From Saccharothrix tamanrassetensis (GTDB lineage Bacteria > Actinomycetota > Actinomycetes > Mycobacteriales > Pseudonocardiaceae): 64,000 bases of DNA. Within the stretch, counting starts at the first letter, position 1, and each line of letters begins with the position of its first letter. Below, in pieces: positions 39,254 to 48,229 of the stretch. The position numbers and the translations under genes were made by a program. The stretch spans positions 620,001 through 684,000 of the forward strand of contig NZ_JACHJN010000002.1 of NCBI RefSeq assembly GCF_014203665.1. Reading direction: 5' to 3'. The notes beneath the pieces were generated by a model. The model saw nothing but the letters and a program-made list of their open reading frames with translations, did no database searches and had not been told where the DNA came from.

Positions 39254-40318
39254 ATGCCTACCCCGCTTTCCCCGGAGGCCATCCGCAGCGCGCCCAAGGT
39301 GCTGCTGCACGACCACCTCGACGGTGGACTCCGCCCCCGGACGGTGATCGAACTCGCCGACGCCAGTGGACACCAGGGCCTGCCCACCACCGATCCGGTC
39401 GTGCTGGCCGACTGGTTCCGCGACAACGCCAACTCCGGCTCGCTGGTGCGCTACCTGGAGGGCTTCGCGCACACCTGCGGCGTCATGCAGGACGAGGCGG
39501 CGCTGGTCCGGGTCGCCTCCGAGGCCGCGCAGGACCTCGCGGCGGACGGCGTGGTGTACGCCGAGATCCGGTACGCGCCCGAGCTGTTCACGGACAAGGG
39601 CCTGAGCCTGGAGCAGGCCGTGGAGGCCGTGCAGGAGGGCTTCCGGCAGGGCGAGGCCGCCTCCGGCAACCGGATCCGGGTCGGCACGCTGCTGTGCGCC
39701 ATGCGCCAGAACGACGGCTGGCAGCGCATCGCCGACCTGGTGGTCCGCTACCGGGACGCGGGCGTCGTCGGGTTCGACATCGCCGGCCCCGAGCTGGGCT
39801 TCCCGGCCACCCGCGAGCTGACCGCGTTCGAGTACCTGCGGCAGCAGAACGCCCACTTCACCATCCACGCGGGCGAGGCCGACGGCCCGGAGTCGATCTG
39901 GCGGGCCGTGCAGTTCTGCGGCGCGGAGCGGCTGGGCCACGGCGTGCGCATCGCCGAGGACATCCAGGGCGACGAGGTCGGCCACCTGGCCGCGTACGTG
40001 CGGGACCGCCGCATCGCGCTGGAGATGTGCCCGACGTCCAACGTGCAGACCGGTGCGGTGGCCTCGCTCGCCGAGCACCCGATCAAGCGGCTGGACGACC
40101 TGGGCTTCCGCATCACGGTCAACACGGACAACCGGCTGATGAGCGACTGCACCATGTCCGGCGAGTTCCACACCGTGGTGGACCGGTTCGGCTTCGGCTG
40201 GGACGACCTGCGCCGCTTCACGGTCAACGCCGCCAAGGCCGCGTTCCTGCCGCTGGACGAGCGCCGCGCCCTGATCCGGGACGTGATCGAGCCCGGTTAC
40301 GCCGAACTGGTGAAGTAG
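39254..40318 (+). CDS. add: Adenosine deaminase
   Basis: A 354-residue zinc amidohydrolase converting (deoxy)adenosine to (deoxy)inosine. Metal and catalytic motifs: HDHLDG near the N-terminus, HAGEA (His/Glu), LGHG, and NTDNRLMS where the metal-binding Asp is the third residue; SNVQTG follows CPT. The NTDN variant (not NTDD) is usual in actinobacterial enzymes. Part of the salvage set around it; in Mycobacterium add also lies beside deoA and cdd. Followed by a strong convergent terminator. Confidence 0.95.
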   Translation: MPTPLSPEAIRSAPKVLLHDHLDGGLRPRTVIELADASGHQGLPTTDPVVLADWFRDNANSGSLVRYLEGFAHTCGVMQDEAALVRVASEAAQDLAADGVVYAEIRYAPELFTDKGLSLEQAVEAVQEGFRQGEAASGNRIRVGTLLCAMRQNDGWQRIADLVVRYRDAGVVGFDIAGPELGFPATRELTAFEYLRQQNAHFTIHAGEADGPESIWRAVQFCGAERLGHGVRIAEDIQGDEVGHLAAYVRDRRIALEMCPTSNVQTGAVASLAEHPIKRLDDLGFRITVNTDNRLMSDCTMSGEFHTVVDRFGFGWDDLRRFTVNAAKAAFLPLDERRALIRDVIEPGYAELVK

Positions 40319-40326
40319 TCCCACCG

Positions 40327-40370
40327 CAACGGGAAGGGGGCGTCCCGCGCGGGACGCCCCCTTCCCGTTG
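40327..40370. terminator. Very strong bidirectional terminator after add
   Basis: A perfect 44-base palindrome (22-base arms, effective CGCG loop) starts 8 bases past the add stop and ends 16 bases from the end of the convergent gene. No U-tract. Confidence 0.85.
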
Positions 40371-40386
40371 CCTCGCGGGCACGGAC

Positions 40387-41595
40387 CTAGTGCACCTTGA
40401 GCCGGTCCTCGAACGCGGCGACCAGGGTCCGCCACGCGGCGACCTCGGCGTCGTACGGCGCGCTGGGCGCGAGGCGCGTCGGGTCCGGCTTGAGCACGTA
40501 GGACACCAGCCAGCCCAACGACTCGGACTGGTTGAGCGCCACCTTCACCCCGTCGTCGCCGGCCCACTCGCCGGTGTCCTCCAGCAGTTCCACCGCGAGG
40601 TCCAGCTGGGTCGGGTCGACGCCGTCCGGGCCGTCCGCGATGTCCTCGTCCAGGCCGGTGAGCACGTAGACGTTGTCCGGGTCGACCTCGACCTCCAGGT
40701 CGCCACCGGTCGCCTTGACCACCAGCTCGCCCCAGGTGGACACCTCGGACAGGTCGTTGTCGTCGGCCTCCACGATGAACCGGGACAGCGCGCGCGGCGA
40801 GCCGAACACGTCGATCCGGCCCTTGCGGCCGAGGAACAGCGGCTGGTCGTCGAGGTAGCAGCGCAGCGTGTAGTACTCGCCGGTGCTGGTGATGATCTTG
40901 ATCGGGTCGATGCCGACCTCGGCCCAGAAGCCGACCGGCTCGGTCCCGTCCTCGTCGTCGTCCTCGTCGTCGGCCGCGGCCGTCGCGTTGGCCTCCTCGA
41001 ACGCCGCCAGCTCGTCCTGGGCGGCCTTCAGCGCGTCCTCGTCGACGTCCGGCGCGGTGACCACCTCGTCGATCGCGTCGAGCACCTCGTCCCACTTCTC
41101 GGCGACGACCTCGGCGATCTCGGTCCACAGCGCCTGGCCCTCGCGACCGGTGAACGGCAGGGTGCCCTGCGGCAGCAGCGAGAAGCCCTCCGCCGAGTCC
41201 AGCACCTCGTGCACCTTCTCCAGGTCGCACACGTCGGCCAGCGAGCGCACGATCGACACCACGTCGGCGAGTTCGCCGATGACCCAGGTGTCCGGCTCCT
41301 CGGCGACCAGCTCCGGCACACCCACCAGGTCGAACTGGTGGTTGTCGTCCGGGGACAGCTCACCGACGGACAGCCCCGGCACGACGTGCCACGCGGGGTG
41401 GTCGGTCAGGTCGTGCTCTTCGGCCTTGCGCACGAACGCCGCCAGGTGGGCGGCATCCGGAAAGGCGTACAGGTCCTCCTCGTGGCCGAGGAATGCCTCC
41501 CACTCCTCGCCCTCTTCCCGCCAGCGCGGCGCCCACAGGGTGACGACATCACCCTGGGTGAGCCCCAGCTCGATCGGGACGATGTCCTGTGCCAT
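40387..41595 (-). CDS. Conserved acidic protein (Rv3311-like position)
   Basis: A 402-residue acidic cytoplasmic protein with no signal, TM or catalytic motif. An N-terminal region (LWAPRWREEGEEWEAFLG) and a second similar one (FLGRKGRIDVFGSPRAL) flank a central acidic linker rich in D/E (ADDEDDDEDG). The segments AFPDAAHLAAFV and FGSPRALSRFIV look like two copies of one small fold. Conserved proteins of this size sit beside add in mycobacteria (Rv3311), and I infer it is the same gene on position and length. Some databases label relatives primosomal protein, without support here. Confidence 0.85.
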   Translation of the reverse strand: MAQDIVPIELGLTQGDVVTLWAPRWREEGEEWEAFLGHEEDLYAFPDAAHLAAFVRKAEEHDLTDHPAWHVVPGLSVGELSPDDNHQFDLVGVPELVAEEPDTWVIGELADVVSIVRSLADVCDLEKVHEVLDSAEGFSLLPQGTLPFTGREGQALWTEIAEVVAEKWDEVLDAIDEVVTAPDVDEDALKAAQDELAAFEEANATAAADDEDDDEDGTEPVGFWAEVGIDPIKIITSTGEYYTLRCYLDDQPLFLGRKGRIDVFGSPRALSRFIVEADDNDLSEVSTWGELVVKATGGDLEVEVDPDNVYVLTGLDEDIADGPDGVDPTQLDLAVELLEDTGEWAGDDGVKVALNQSESLGWLVSYVLKPDPTRLAPSAPYDAEVAAWRTLVAAFEDRLKVH

Positions 41596-41660
41596 CCGAC
41601 CTCCCGGTCACACCATGCCCCTTTGCCATGCGGGGGCAAGACTACGGGGTGGATCTCCGA

Positions 41661-42233
41661 CTACCGCCGTTGACCACGGAAAGGGTCCGCGAAGAAGTCG
41701 TCGTCGTCGTCCTCCACCGGCGGACGGGGGCGTTGCGCGGGCTTCGGCGGCTGCGCCGACCAGGGGCGGGTGACCTGGCCCGGAGCGGGCGGCTCCGGTG
41801 TGGGCCGGTGCGCCGGAGCCGGTCGCGGCGCGGTCCTGCCGGGCGCCCGCGGCGGCGCGGGCGCGGACCCGCCGGGTGCCGGGGACGTGCCGGGCAGCGG
41901 CGGCGTGCCGGGCCCCTGCGCGTGCAGCGGTGGCGGGCCGGCGAAGTCCTCGATCGCCATCGCCATGCTGTCGCCCAACGTCTTCGCCACTTCGTTGTAG
42001 CTGGTCTGAACGGCGGAGTCGGTGGCGAGCCGGGCGGTCTCGGTGACCATCCGGCCCACCGCGTCCGGACCCCTTCCGAGCGCCGCCGGCAGCAGCCGCA
42101 CGGACTTCAGCGCGCCCACCGCCGACGCGGTCACGGTCACCAGCCCGGTGTGGTGCGTGGCCGTGCCGGTGACCCGGGACAGCACCCCGGTCAGCCGGTC
42201 GGCGGCGGCGATCCGCTCTTCCTGCGAGCTCAT
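41661..42233 (-). CDS. YbaB-like protein with Pro-rich acidic tail
   Basis: A 190-residue protein. The first 110 residues match a YbaB-type fold (TGLVTVTASAVGALKSVRLLP); the rest is Pro/Ala-rich and ends in DDDDDFFADPFRGQRR. Its ATG overlaps the stop of the preceding YbaB-like gene (ATGA), and it closes the second ESX-like operon. Function unknown; two YbaB-like proteins in tandem suggest a heterodimer. Confidence 0.8.
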   Translation of the reverse strand: MSSQEERIAAADRLTGVLSRVTGTATHHTGLVTVTASAVGALKSVRLLPAALGRGPDAVGRMVTETARLATDSAVQTSYNEVAKTLGDSMAMAIEDFAGPPPLHAQGPGTPPLPGTSPAPGGSAPAPPRAPGRTAPRPAPAHRPTPEPPAPGQVTRPWSAQPPKPAQRPRPPVEDDDDDFFADPFRGQRR

Positions 42234-42604
42234 CGAGGCCCCCTCAGGTACGAGGAGCCGAAGTCCTCTTCCGCCGCGCCGGCCGGGAAACCGATCTCGG
42301 TCAGCGCCCGCGAGGTCGCCGGGTCCACCAGCCGCGCCAGCGACTGGTGCATCCGCGCGGCGGCGTCCTCCGCGGCGCGTTCGGCCACCCGCACGATCTC
42401 GTCGCCCAGCGCGGCGGCACCCATGTTCAGCGCGGCCGGGGAGATGCGGACCTCCTGCGGCGGCGCGCCCGGCGCGCACACCACGGTGACCGCGCCGTCC
42501 GAAGAGGACGCCCGGCCGAACACCGGTCCGGTGCGCGCGATGTGCTCGGAAACCTGCGTCTCCACGTCGGCGACCCGTCGGGCCGCGCGGTTCGTCTCGT
42601 CCAC
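42230..42604 (-). CDS. YbaB-like protein
   Basis: A 124-residue YbaB/EbfC-type protein: helical start (ARRVADVETQVSEHIART), then DGAVTVVCAPGAPPQEVRISP and a helical C-terminus. GTG start 4 bases after the WXG-NlpC gene stop. Such proteins accompany ESX-type operons; DNA binding is a family property but not shown for this group. Confidence 0.78.
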   Translation of the reverse strand: MDETNRAARRVADVETQVSEHIARTGPVFGRASSSDGAVTVVCAPGAPPQEVRISPAALNMGAAALGDEIVRVAERAAEDAAARMHQSLARLVDPATSRALTEIGFPAGAAEEDFGSSYLRGPR

Positions 42605-42608
42605 GTCC

Positions 42609-43784
42609 TCAGCCCGTCGGTCGGTAGAAGCCCATGAAACCCATGCCGATGTTGTCCGTGCGGACCGGGTTCACCTGGACCGGGTCGCCCGCCTCCACCA
42701 TCTGCCCGTTGCCGATCACCATCGCCACGTGCCCGTCCCACACCACGAGGTCGCCGGGCAGCAGCTGGTCCGGCGGCACGGACGCGCCCATCGCCTGCGA
42801 GGACGCCGGGCGCGGGATGTCGAAACCCGCGCCCTGGTACGCCCACTGCGTGAGGCCGGAGCAGTCGGTGCCCTGCGGCGGGTTGGCGCCGCCCCACACG
42901 TACGGGGTGCCCAAGGCGGACAACGCGTTGCGCACGGCCCGTGCGGCGGTCTCGTTGGGCGCTTCGGCGGAGCTGCCGTCCGGCAGGTTCACGCCCACGC
43001 CGGTGCCGGGCTGCGGCGGGATCGCCACCGGCAGCCGAGGACCCGTGGCACCGCCACCGCCTCCGCCACCGGAGCCACCACCTGAACCGCCGCCCGAGCC
43101 GCCACCGCCGGACCCGCCGCCGCTGCCCGAATCACCACCGGGTCCGCCGGGAGACGAGGGTTCGCGCTTGCCGTCGTCACCCGCGCTCGAAGTCGACGTG
43201 GTGCCACCGGAATCCCCGCCCAGCGAACCGCCGAGCCCGGCGAAGTCGGGCTTCGGCAAGCCCTTCAGCTGCGCCGCGACGGCGGTCAGCTCGGACCGGA
43301 CCTTGTCCAGCTCCTGCTTCGACTTCCCCTCGTACTCGCGGGCCTTCGCGGTGATGTCGGCGGCCACCGCGAGCGCCGCGCCGATCCCGCCGAACAGCGA
43401 CGCCGCGACCGCGGCGGCCAGCCGGGGCTGCGCCCACCCGGTGAAGTCGTCGATCAGGCCCTGGATGGTCTTCCTGCCGCCGTCGACCGCGTTCACGGCG
43501 GTCGTCGCGGCGGTCTGGGTGGCGGTCGCGTTGCGCGCCAACGTGCCCACCCCGCCGGAGAACGACGCGACCCGCTGCTGGAACGCGTTCGCGCGGTCGC
43601 CGTACCACGTGCCGAGCACCGCGTTGGCGGCGCCGGTGTGCCGCCCGTCGATCTCGCTCAGCGCCGACGAGGCCCGCCCGAAGGCGTCCGCGGCGCGGGA
43701 CGCGCCACCGGTGTCGCCCTCCAGCTTGGCCAGGTCGTCCTTCATCGGCTGCACGAGGCCGGCCAGGAATCCCGCGACGTCCAT
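42609..43784 (-). CDS. WXG100-NlpC/P60 fusion (putative ESX-exported cell-wall hydrolase)
   Basis: A 391-residue protein. Residues 1-100 form a WXG100/ESX-like hairpin (W-Y-G in LGTWYGDRANAFQQRV). A hydrophobic stretch follows (LAAAVAASLFGGIGAALAVA), then a Ser/Gly linker. The C-terminus is an NlpC/P60 cysteine peptidase with GTDCSGLTQWAYQ (Cys), GDLVVWDGHVAMVIG (His) and a third polar residue in QMVEAGDPV. The family cleaves peptidoglycan stem peptides. There is no signal peptide, consistent with ESX export. Two bases separate it from the EspC-like gene. Confidence 0.88.
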   Translation of the reverse strand: MDVAGFLAGLVQPMKDDLAKLEGDTGGASRAADAFGRASSALSEIDGRHTGAANAVLGTWYGDRANAFQQRVASFSGGVGTLARNATATQTAATTAVNAVDGGRKTIQGLIDDFTGWAQPRLAAAVAASLFGGIGAALAVAADITAKAREYEGKSKQELDKVRSELTAVAAQLKGLPKPDFAGLGGSLGGDSGGTTSTSSAGDDGKREPSSPGGPGGDSGSGGGSGGGGSGGGSGGGSGGGGGGGATGPRLPVAIPPQPGTGVGVNLPDGSSAEAPNETAARAVRNALSALGTPYVWGGANPPQGTDCSGLTQWAYQGAGFDIPRPASSQAMGASVPPDQLLPGDLVVWDGHVAMVIGNGQMVEAGDPVQVNPVRTDNIGMGFMGFYRPTG

Positions 43785-43786
43785 CC

Positions 43787-44110
43787 CTAGACCCGGTAAG
43801 CCTTGTCGAAGTCGGCGCCGTGCTGCGCCTCCTGCTCGGTGTACGCGGTGCCCGCCTTCGACACGGCGGTGGCGAACGCCGACAGCCCGGCCGACGCGGC
43901 CGCGACTCCGTCCACTTGGGCCTGTGCCGCCTGCTGGAACGCCGCGCCCAGGCCCACCTCGTCCCCGATCCTGCCGAAGCTGCCCGCTGCCAACGTGGTG
44001 GTGCCCGCCAGCGTCGACGTGCCGACCGCGCCCACTTCACCGGCCAGACCGGACGCCGTGCCGGTGTACGTCGACAGCGCGGCGAGGTCGACGCCGAAAC
44101 CCCGTTCCAC
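43787..44110 (-). CDS. EspC/WXG-type ESX-secreted protein
   Basis: A 107-residue helical protein with the length and composition of ESX-secreted partners (Gly/Ala/Thr-rich, no signal peptide, no Cys). It resembles the EspC-type excreted family: LAALSTYTGTASGLAGEVGAV and AFATAVSKAGTAYTEQEA. A GGGGGG run stands 6 bases before the GTG start. First gene of the second ESX-like operon; it may heterodimerise with the WXG domain of the next protein. Confidence 0.75.
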   Translation of the reverse strand: MERGFGVDLAALSTYTGTASGLAGEVGAVGTSTLAGTTTLAAGSFGRIGDEVGLGAAFQQAAQAQVDGVAAASAGLSAFATAVSKAGTAYTEQEAQHGADFDKAYRV

Positions 44111-44238
44111 TGCTTCCCCCCTCTGATGCCCGACATCGGCGATCCTGCCCCATCGGGCGGTCGGCCGTGCGGCCTTTGGCGCAGATCCTCCCCTGATGAG
44201 CGGTACCCCGCGCGACCTCCTGACCTGATCATGTCTGT

Positions 44239-44805
44239 GTGGGTGTTCTGCGCCATTGGGAGCGGATCGTGGCGTGGCTGGACGAGCACGCCCCCTCGAC
44301 CGGTTCGGCCTTCGTCGCCAGTGAGGACGTCGCAGCGGTCGAGGCGCTGGCGGGCGCCAGCGGCCTGGAGCCGCCCGAGGACTTGCGCACGTGGTGGGCC
44401 GTCTGCGGCGGCACCGCCGACTTGGCGTTCGCGGAGGTGCTGCCGCCGTTCTACACGCCGTTGGGTCCGACGAACGCCCTGCGGTCGTGGCGGCTCAAGG
44501 AGCGGTTCTGGCCGGCCGACCTGGACTCCGAGGCGGGCACGCCCACGTCCGGGTACCACCCGAGGTGGCTGCCGATAGCGTTCGACGGCTGCGGCGACGC
44601 GCTGGCGGTGGACCTCCGGCCGGGCGTCCTGTCCGGTTGCGTGGTGGAGTGGGACCGGGAGCGCGGCGAGATGCTCAAACCGGAGTGGACCAGCCTGGAC
44701 GAGATGCTGGACCAGGTCGCCACCGCCCTGGAGCACCGCAGCCGACTGGGTCACTGCCAGCCGCTGGTCACCACCGACGGCCGGTTGGGCTGGCGGACCG
44801 ACTGA
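44239..44805 (+). CDS. SMI1/KNR4 (SUKH) family protein
   Basis: A 188-residue protein of the SUKH fold, with ASGLEPPEDLRTWWAVCGGT, WLPIAFDGCGDALAVDL and a GCVVEWDRERGEML strand. Many bacterial SUKH proteins are immunity factors against polymorphic toxins; others have general roles. It diverges from the ESX-like WXG/NlpC operon with only 128 bases between starts. No cognate toxin is visible next to it, so it may be an orphan immunity gene. GTG at 44239 chosen for the fold start. Confidence 0.85.
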   Translation: MGVLRHWERIVAWLDEHAPSTGSAFVASEDVAAVEALAGASGLEPPEDLRTWWAVCGGTADLAFAEVLPPFYTPLGPTNALRSWRLKERFWPADLDSEAGTPTSGYHPRWLPIAFDGCGDALAVDLRPGVLSGCVVEWDRERGEMLKPEWTSLDEMLDQVATALEHRSRLGHCQPLVTTDGRLGWRTD

Positions 44806-44939
44806 CGTCCCGGCCGCCTCGCCGCTCCTCCGCCGGGACGAACGCCCCGCACCCTGCCGGGCGAGCCCGGTCGGTCCGGCCGACACGCCGCGGGCGCTGC
44901 TCGACCCGATCGTCGGCGCGGCCCAGCAGAATGCCGTCC

Positions 44940-45821
44940 ATGCCCGAGGTGTTCGTCGCGGGACCGGTGTCGTGGAACCGCCTGGTGGTGCTGGACCGGC
45001 TGCCCGAGCCGAGGCCGCACACCGCGTTCGCCCGGAGCCACCGGACGGCGTTGGGCGGCACGTCGGCGGGCAAGGCGCTCAACCTCGCCGCGCTGGGCGC
45101 TTCGGTCACCCTGCGGACGGTCATCGGCGACGACGAGGCCGGGCGGGCGATCGCGGACGTGCTGACCGCCGCCGGCGTGGAGCTGATCGCCGAGGTCGCG
45201 CCCGGCGCGAGCGAGCAGCACCTCAACCTGATGTCCCCGCGGGGCGGCCGGGTGTCGATCTACCTCGAACTGCCCGAACTCGCGCACCCGCGGCACGACG
45301 ACCGCGCCCTGGCCGCCCTCGCGGACGCCGATGCCGCCGTGGTCGACCTCGCCGAGCACTCCCGGCCGCTGCTCGCCGCGGCCCGACGCGCCGGCGTCCC
45401 GGTGTGGTGCGACGTGCACGACTACGACGGTGTGGCCGAGTACCACCGGGACTTCGTCGAAGCCGCCGACCACCTGTTCCTGAACGACGACGGGATGTCC
45501 GAACCGGAGCTGGTCGCCTTCCTCGCCGGGCGGGTCGCCGCCGGGACGCGCACGGCAGTGGCGACGCGGGGCGCGCAGGGTGCGACGGCCGCCGTGAGGA
45601 GCGGACTCCACCACGTGCCGGCCACACCGGTGGAGCGGATCGTGGACACCAACGGAGCCGGTGACGCGTTCTTCTCCGGCTTCCTGGTCGCGCACCTCGC
45701 CGGCGCGGACACGCCCACCGCGTTGGCGGCCGGCGCGTCCCAGGCCGCGAGGTGCCTCGGCTCACCCGACCTGGCACCGGACGTGCCCGGCCTGGCATCC
45801 GGGCCACCGAGCGGGTCCTGA
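44940..45821 (+). CDS. PfkB-family carbohydrate kinase
   Basis: A 293-residue ribokinase-superfamily enzyme. N-terminal GGTSAGKALNLAALG region corresponds to PfkB signature 1; the anion-hole motif DTNGAGDAFFSGF is signature 2 with its catalytic Asp (last D of GAGD). Substrate (ribose, 2-deoxyribose or another sugar) is not decided by sequence; the deoC neighbour makes a pentose plausible. Start ATG at 44940; an in-frame ATG 9 bases earlier is also possible. Confidence 0.88.
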   Translation: MPEVFVAGPVSWNRLVVLDRLPEPRPHTAFARSHRTALGGTSAGKALNLAALGASVTLRTVIGDDEAGRAIADVLTAAGVELIAEVAPGASEQHLNLMSPRGGRVSIYLELPELAHPRHDDRALAALADADAAVVDLAEHSRPLLAAARRAGVPVWCDVHDYDGVAEYHRDFVEAADHLFLNDDGMSEPELVAFLAGRVAAGTRTAVATRGAQGATAAVRSGLHHVPATPVERIVDTNGAGDAFFSGFLVAHLAGADTPTALAAGASQAARCLGSPDLAPDVPGLASGPPSGS

Positions 45822-45830
45822 AGCGCCGGC

Positions 45831-45900
45831 GTCGGGCGCGCCGGGAATCGGGCACCTCCGAGAGTCGGACGCGCCGAAGATCGGGCACGCCGAGGTCGGG
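45831..45900. repeat. Short degenerate 15-17-bp repeats between convergent genes
   Basis: Four to five units of the form RTCGGGCRCGCCGAGA follow each other between the pfkB gene and the aldehyde-dehydrogenase gene. They are GC-rich and imperfect and probably lie outside coding sequence. Confidence 0.5.
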
Positions 45901-45917
45901 CCTGGAACAGTGAGCGC

Positions 45918-46808
45918 TCAGACCCCGACCGGGTGCCAGACCGTCTTCGACTCCAGGAACGCCCGCAGCCGGGCCAGGTCCGGCTCACGCGTGAAGTCCT
46001 CCGACGTGCGGGCCCGCAGCACCCGCTTCACGGTGCCCGCCGCCGACCGCTCCAGATCCGCCCTCACGGCCTCCGGCGCGCCGGTCGGGTCCAGCGCGTT
46101 CACGTCGCCGTGCGAAGCCAGCCACGGCGCGATCTCGGCGGTCCGCCCGGTCAGGATGTTGACCACCCCGCCCGGCAGGTCCGACGTCGCCAGCACCTCG
46201 GACAGCGTGATCGCGGGCAGCGGCCGGTCCTGCGACGCCACGACCACCGCCGTGTTGCCGGACGCGATGACCGGCGCGACCACGCTGACCAGCCCCAGCA
46301 ACGACGACTGCTGCGGCGCGAGCACCGCGACCACGCCGGTCGGCTCCGGCACCGAGAACGAGAAGTACGGTCCCGCGACGGGGTTCGACGCGCCCAGCAC
46401 GGTGGCGATCTTGTCCGTCCACCCGGCGTACCAGACCCACCGGTCGATCGCCGCGTCGACCAGCGACTGCGCCTTCTTCACCGCGACGCCCTCGGCCGCG
46501 CCGACCTCGGCGATGAACTGCTCCCGGCGTCCCTCCAGCACCTCGGCCACCCGGTAGAGCACCTGCCCCCGGTTGTACGCGGTCGCGCCGGACCAGCCGC
46601 CGAACGCCTTCCGCGCCGCCGCGACGGCGTCACGCGCGTCCTTGCGCGACCCCTGGGCCGCGTTCGCCAGGAAAGCGCCCTTGGCGTCGTTCACCGGGTA
46701 CGAGCGCCCCGACTCCGAACGCGGGAACGCCCCGCCGATGTAGAGCTTGTAGGTCTTGGCCACTGCGATCCGGTTCTCGGCCCGGCCGAGGGAAATGCGC
46801 TCAGACAT
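45918..46808 (-). CDS. Short aldehyde-dehydrogenase-like protein lacking the catalytic domain
   Basis: A 296-residue ALDH-family protein against the usual 470-500. It keeps the NAD-binding half (PTGVVAVLAPQQSSLLGLVS, GNTAVVVASQDRPLP, LPGGVVNILTG) but lacks the region with the catalytic Cys. Its ATG overlaps the end of the full-length ALDH gene by 8 bases. deoC, full ALDH and this short ALDH form one operon. Such pairs occur in actinobacteria, so it is a family form and not a recent truncation. It may act as a partner subunit. Confidence 0.9.
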   Translation of the reverse strand: MSERISLGRAENRIAVAKTYKLYIGGAFPRSESGRSYPVNDAKGAFLANAAQGSRKDARDAVAAARKAFGGWSGATAYNRGQVLYRVAEVLEGRREQFIAEVGAAEGVAVKKAQSLVDAAIDRWVWYAGWTDKIATVLGASNPVAGPYFSFSVPEPTGVVAVLAPQQSSLLGLVSVVAPVIASGNTAVVVASQDRPLPAITLSEVLATSDLPGGVVNILTGRTAEIAPWLASHGDVNALDPTGAPEAVRADLERSAAGTVKRVLRARTSEDFTREPDLARLRAFLESKTVWHPVGV

Positions 46809-48228
46809 CGAGGTACGCCTCCAGCCCCGTGCGACCGCCTTCGCGGCCGAAGCCCGACTCCTGGTACCCGCCGAACGGCGCGGTGGGGTCGAAGCGGTTG
46901 AACGTGTTGGCCCACACCACGCCGGCGCGCATCTTCTGCGCCGCCCACAGGATGCGCGAGCCCTTCTCGGTCCAGATGCCGGCGGACAGCCCGTACGGCG
47001 TGTTGTTCGCCTTCGCCACGGCCTCGTCCGGCGTGCGGAAGGTCAGCACCGACAGCACCGGCCCGAAGATCTCCTCCCGCGCGATCCGCATCGCCTGCGA
47101 CACGTTGGAGAACACCGTGGGCGCGAAGTAGAAACCCTTGTCCGGCAACGGGCACGACGACGTCCACCGCTGCGCGCCCTCGGCCTCGCCGGAGGCGGTC
47201 AGCTCCTCGATCCTGGTCAGCTGCTCGCGCGAGTTGATCGCGCCGATGTCGGTGTTCTTGTCCAACGGGTCGCCGACCCGCAGCGTGGACACCCGCACCC
47301 GCAGCTTCTCCAGCAGCTCCTCGGCGACGGATTCCTGCACCAGCAGACGGGATCCGGCGCAGCACACGTGACCCTGGTTGAAGAAGATCCCGTTCACGAT
47401 GCCCTCGACGGCCTGGTCCAGCGGCGCGTCGTCGAACACGATGTTGGCCGCCTTGCCGCCCAGCTCCAACGTCAGCTTCTTGCCGGTGCCCGCCAGCTGC
47501 CGCTGGATGACCTTGCCGACGTCGGTGGACCCGGTGAACGCCACCTTGTCCACGTCCGGGTGCGACACCACCGCCGCGCCGACGTCGCCGGCCCCCGGCA
47601 GGATGTTCACCACACCCGGCGGCAGGTCGGCCTGCTGGATGATCTCCGCCAGCACCAACGCGGACAGCGGCGTCGTCTCGGCCGGCTTGAGCACGACCGT
47701 GTTGCCGCACGCCAGCGCGGGGGCGATCTTCCACGCCGCCATCAGCAGCGGGAAGTTCCACGGGATCACCTGCCCCGCGACGCCGAGCGGCTTCGGGTCC
47801 GGCCCGTAGCCCGCGTGGCCGAGCTTGTCCGCCCACCCCGCGTGGTAGAAGAAGTGCGCCGCCGCGGTGGGCACGTCGACGTCACGGGATTCCTTGATGG
47901 GCTTGCCGTTGTCCAAGGACTCCAGCACGGCCAGCTCGCGCGAGCGCTCCTGGACCAGCCGCGCGATGCGGAAGATGTACTTGGCGCGCTCGGAGCCGGG
48001 CATCCGGCCCCACACCCGGTCGTAGGCCCGGCGGGCGGCCTTCACGGCCTTGTCCACGTCGGCGGGCGCGGCGGTGGAGACCTCCGCCAGCACCTCCTCG
48101 GTGCCGGGGTTGATCGTCTTCAGCGGCTCGCCGCCGCCTTCGACGAACTGGCCGTCGACGAACATCCGGTAGTCGGGCTTGAGGTTGGCGATGTCCCGGG
48201 ATTCGGGCGCGGGCGCGTATTCCCACAT
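46801..48228 (-). CDS. Aldehyde dehydrogenase
   Basis: A 475-residue NAD(P)-dependent ALDH. The general-base Glu is in TLELGGKAANIVF and the nucleophile in QGHVCCAGSRLL; the cofactor loop FTGSTDVGK and PWNFPLLMAAWK are intact. It sits directly behind deoC (one base from its stop) and probably oxidises the acetaldehyde released from deoxyribose 5-phosphate. The substrate assignment is inference from the operon. Confidence 0.95.
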   Translation of the reverse strand: MWEYAPAPESRDIANLKPDYRMFVDGQFVEGGGEPLKTINPGTEEVLAEVSTAAPADVDKAVKAARRAYDRVWGRMPGSERAKYIFRIARLVQERSRELAVLESLDNGKPIKESRDVDVPTAAAHFFYHAGWADKLGHAGYGPDPKPLGVAGQVIPWNFPLLMAAWKIAPALACGNTVVLKPAETTPLSALVLAEIIQQADLPPGVVNILPGAGDVGAAVVSHPDVDKVAFTGSTDVGKVIQRQLAGTGKKLTLELGGKAANIVFDDAPLDQAVEGIVNGIFFNQGHVCCAGSRLLVQESVAEELLEKLRVRVSTLRVGDPLDKNTDIGAINSREQLTRIEELTASGEAEGAQRWTSSCPLPDKGFYFAPTVFSNVSQAMRIAREEIFGPVLSVLTFRTPDEAVAKANNTPYGLSAGIWTEKGSRILWAAQKMRAGVVWANTFNRFDPTAPFGGYQESGFGREGGRTGLEAYLDV

Positions 48229-48229
48229 G

